A stretch of 5,113 nucleotides of DNA. Origin: CAZGLK01 sp964526375 (GTDB lineage: Bacteria; Patescibacteriota; Minisyncoccia; JACQLN01). The translations under genes were made by a program, and so were the position numbers. Location of the stretch: positions 1 through 5,113 of the forward strand of contig CAZGLK010000051.1 in NCBI GenBank assembly GCA_964526375.1, given 5' to 3'. The stretch's first letter is position 1, and the number at the start of each line of letters is the position of its first letter. Positions 4,722-5,113 of this stretch are shown one piece after another. Below the pieces are notes generated by a model. That model did not search any database and was not told the origin of the DNA. It saw nothing but the letters and a program-made list of their open reading frames with translations.

Positions 4722-5072
4722 ATGACACGCCTACAAACAATAGTAAAATCAGAGTTCTCACTGGAGCTCAGAAGGAAAGGTCTTGGGGTACAAGCCAGTA
4801 TTCTTTTCGAAGAAGCCGAATTGCCAACCAATCCAACCAAGATAGTCGGGCAAGCTTTCTGCTTCATCTGCGACAAAGACTGGCGGGGAACAATAATCAT
4901 GGGCAGTATCACCGGCCTCACGGCTAACAGTCAGGGCGTGGATGTCTACATCAGCGTGCCTGATGTAAACGACATACCCATCAGCCACATCTCGTATAAC
5001 AGGACATACGGCGGGTGGGTTATGAATCTGTGCCCAAACATCGTGGAGGGCGAACTCGTTCTGTTTGTGTGA
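4722..5072 (+). CDS. Hypothetical protein, 116 aa
   Basis: The ATG at 4722 is preceded by AGGAGGT (4712-4718), a promoter at 4633-4661 and a leader of about 54 nt. The protein has a charged N-terminal third (MTRLQTIVKSEFSLELRRKG), a central stretch with two cysteines close together (FCFIC, residues 47-51) and a C-terminal half of likely beta strands (VDVYISV, YGGWVMNLC, GELVLFV). It has no signal peptide or membrane segment. I do not recognise the family; two neighbouring cysteines alone are not enough to call a metal site. The overlapping minus-strand frame at 4758-5078 has no ribosome binding site and is taken as a shadow. A further gene starts 34 bp after the stop, so the two are probably cotranscribed. 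Function is unknown. Confidence 0.75.
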   Translation: MTRLQTIVKSEFSLELRRKGLGVQASILFEEAELPTNPTKIVGQAFCFICDKDWRGTIIMGSITGLTANSQGVDVYISVPDVNDIPISHISYNRTYGGWVMNLCPNIVEGELVLFV

Positions 5073-5106
5073 TATCATCGATCTAAAAATAAGGAGGTGA
5101 CAAAAG

Positions 5107-5113
5107 ATGATAA
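5107..5113 (+). CDS. Start of a further gene, cut by the window end
   Basis: A full-strength Shine-Dalgarno, AAGGAGGTGA (5091-5100), stands six bases before an ATG at 5107. Only ATG ATA A is visible, so nothing can be said about the product. The 34-bp gap to the gene at 4722-5072, with no terminator in it, suggests one operon. Confidence 0.6.

Noticed and set aside
5070..5090. Possible reading of TGA as glycine, as in some CPR lineages
   Set aside because: Two genes end naturally at TGA, and reading through the stop of gene 4722 reaches TAA after only a few codons with no extra domain.
1..5113. tRNA, rRNA, CRISPR array or transposase
   Set aside because: I saw no cloverleaf-like sequence, no regularly spaced direct repeats and no transposase motifs on either strand by eye.

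Overview
The window looks like bacterial chromosome. A SpoIIIE-type FtsK DNA translocase (752 codons) is the only gene recognised with high confidence. Around it sit small unrecognised genes, one multi-spanning membrane protein and unusually structured intergenic DNA. Many orphan small genes, a compact FtsK and an apparently leaderless ftsK start would fit a Patescibacteria/CPR genome, but this is an inference from style; nothing here fixes the lineage. TGA ends two of the genes (the membrane protein and the gene at 4722-5072), so the standard code appears to be used.

Layout: 1-286 (-) is the 5' part of an unknown gene. 287-579 is a divergent regulatory region with two back-to-back promoters, one copy of a 75-bp repeat and a structured leader. 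580-1062 (+) is a GC-rich unknown gene ending in a clear intrinsic terminator. 1063-1374 lies between convergent genes and holds terminators and a 14-bp inverted repeat. 1375-2034 (-) is a 7-TM PQ-loop/SWEET-like membrane protein. 2035-2283 holds the second repeat copy (promoter/leader of that gene), a plus-strand terminator-like hairpin and a hairpin after ftsK. 2284-4542 (-) is ftsK. 4543-4721 is a divergent region with a 34-bp perfect nested palindrome, a 10-bp tandem repeat and a promoter. 4722-5072 (+) is an unknown 116-aa gene, followed at 5107 by the start of a further gene with a textbook ribosome binding site.

The most unusual signal is regulatory. The genes at 1-286 and 1375-2034 share a 75-bp upstream repeat (65/75 identical, all ten differences transitions). 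The gene at 4722 has the same promoter core (TTGAC, 12-13 bp, TATGCTTA) at nearly the same distance from its start codon (88, 88 and 89 bp). This suggests that three otherwise unrelated genes share one promoter/leader module. ftsK differs: its -10 box ends 6 bp before the ATG, with no Shine-Dalgarno sequence.
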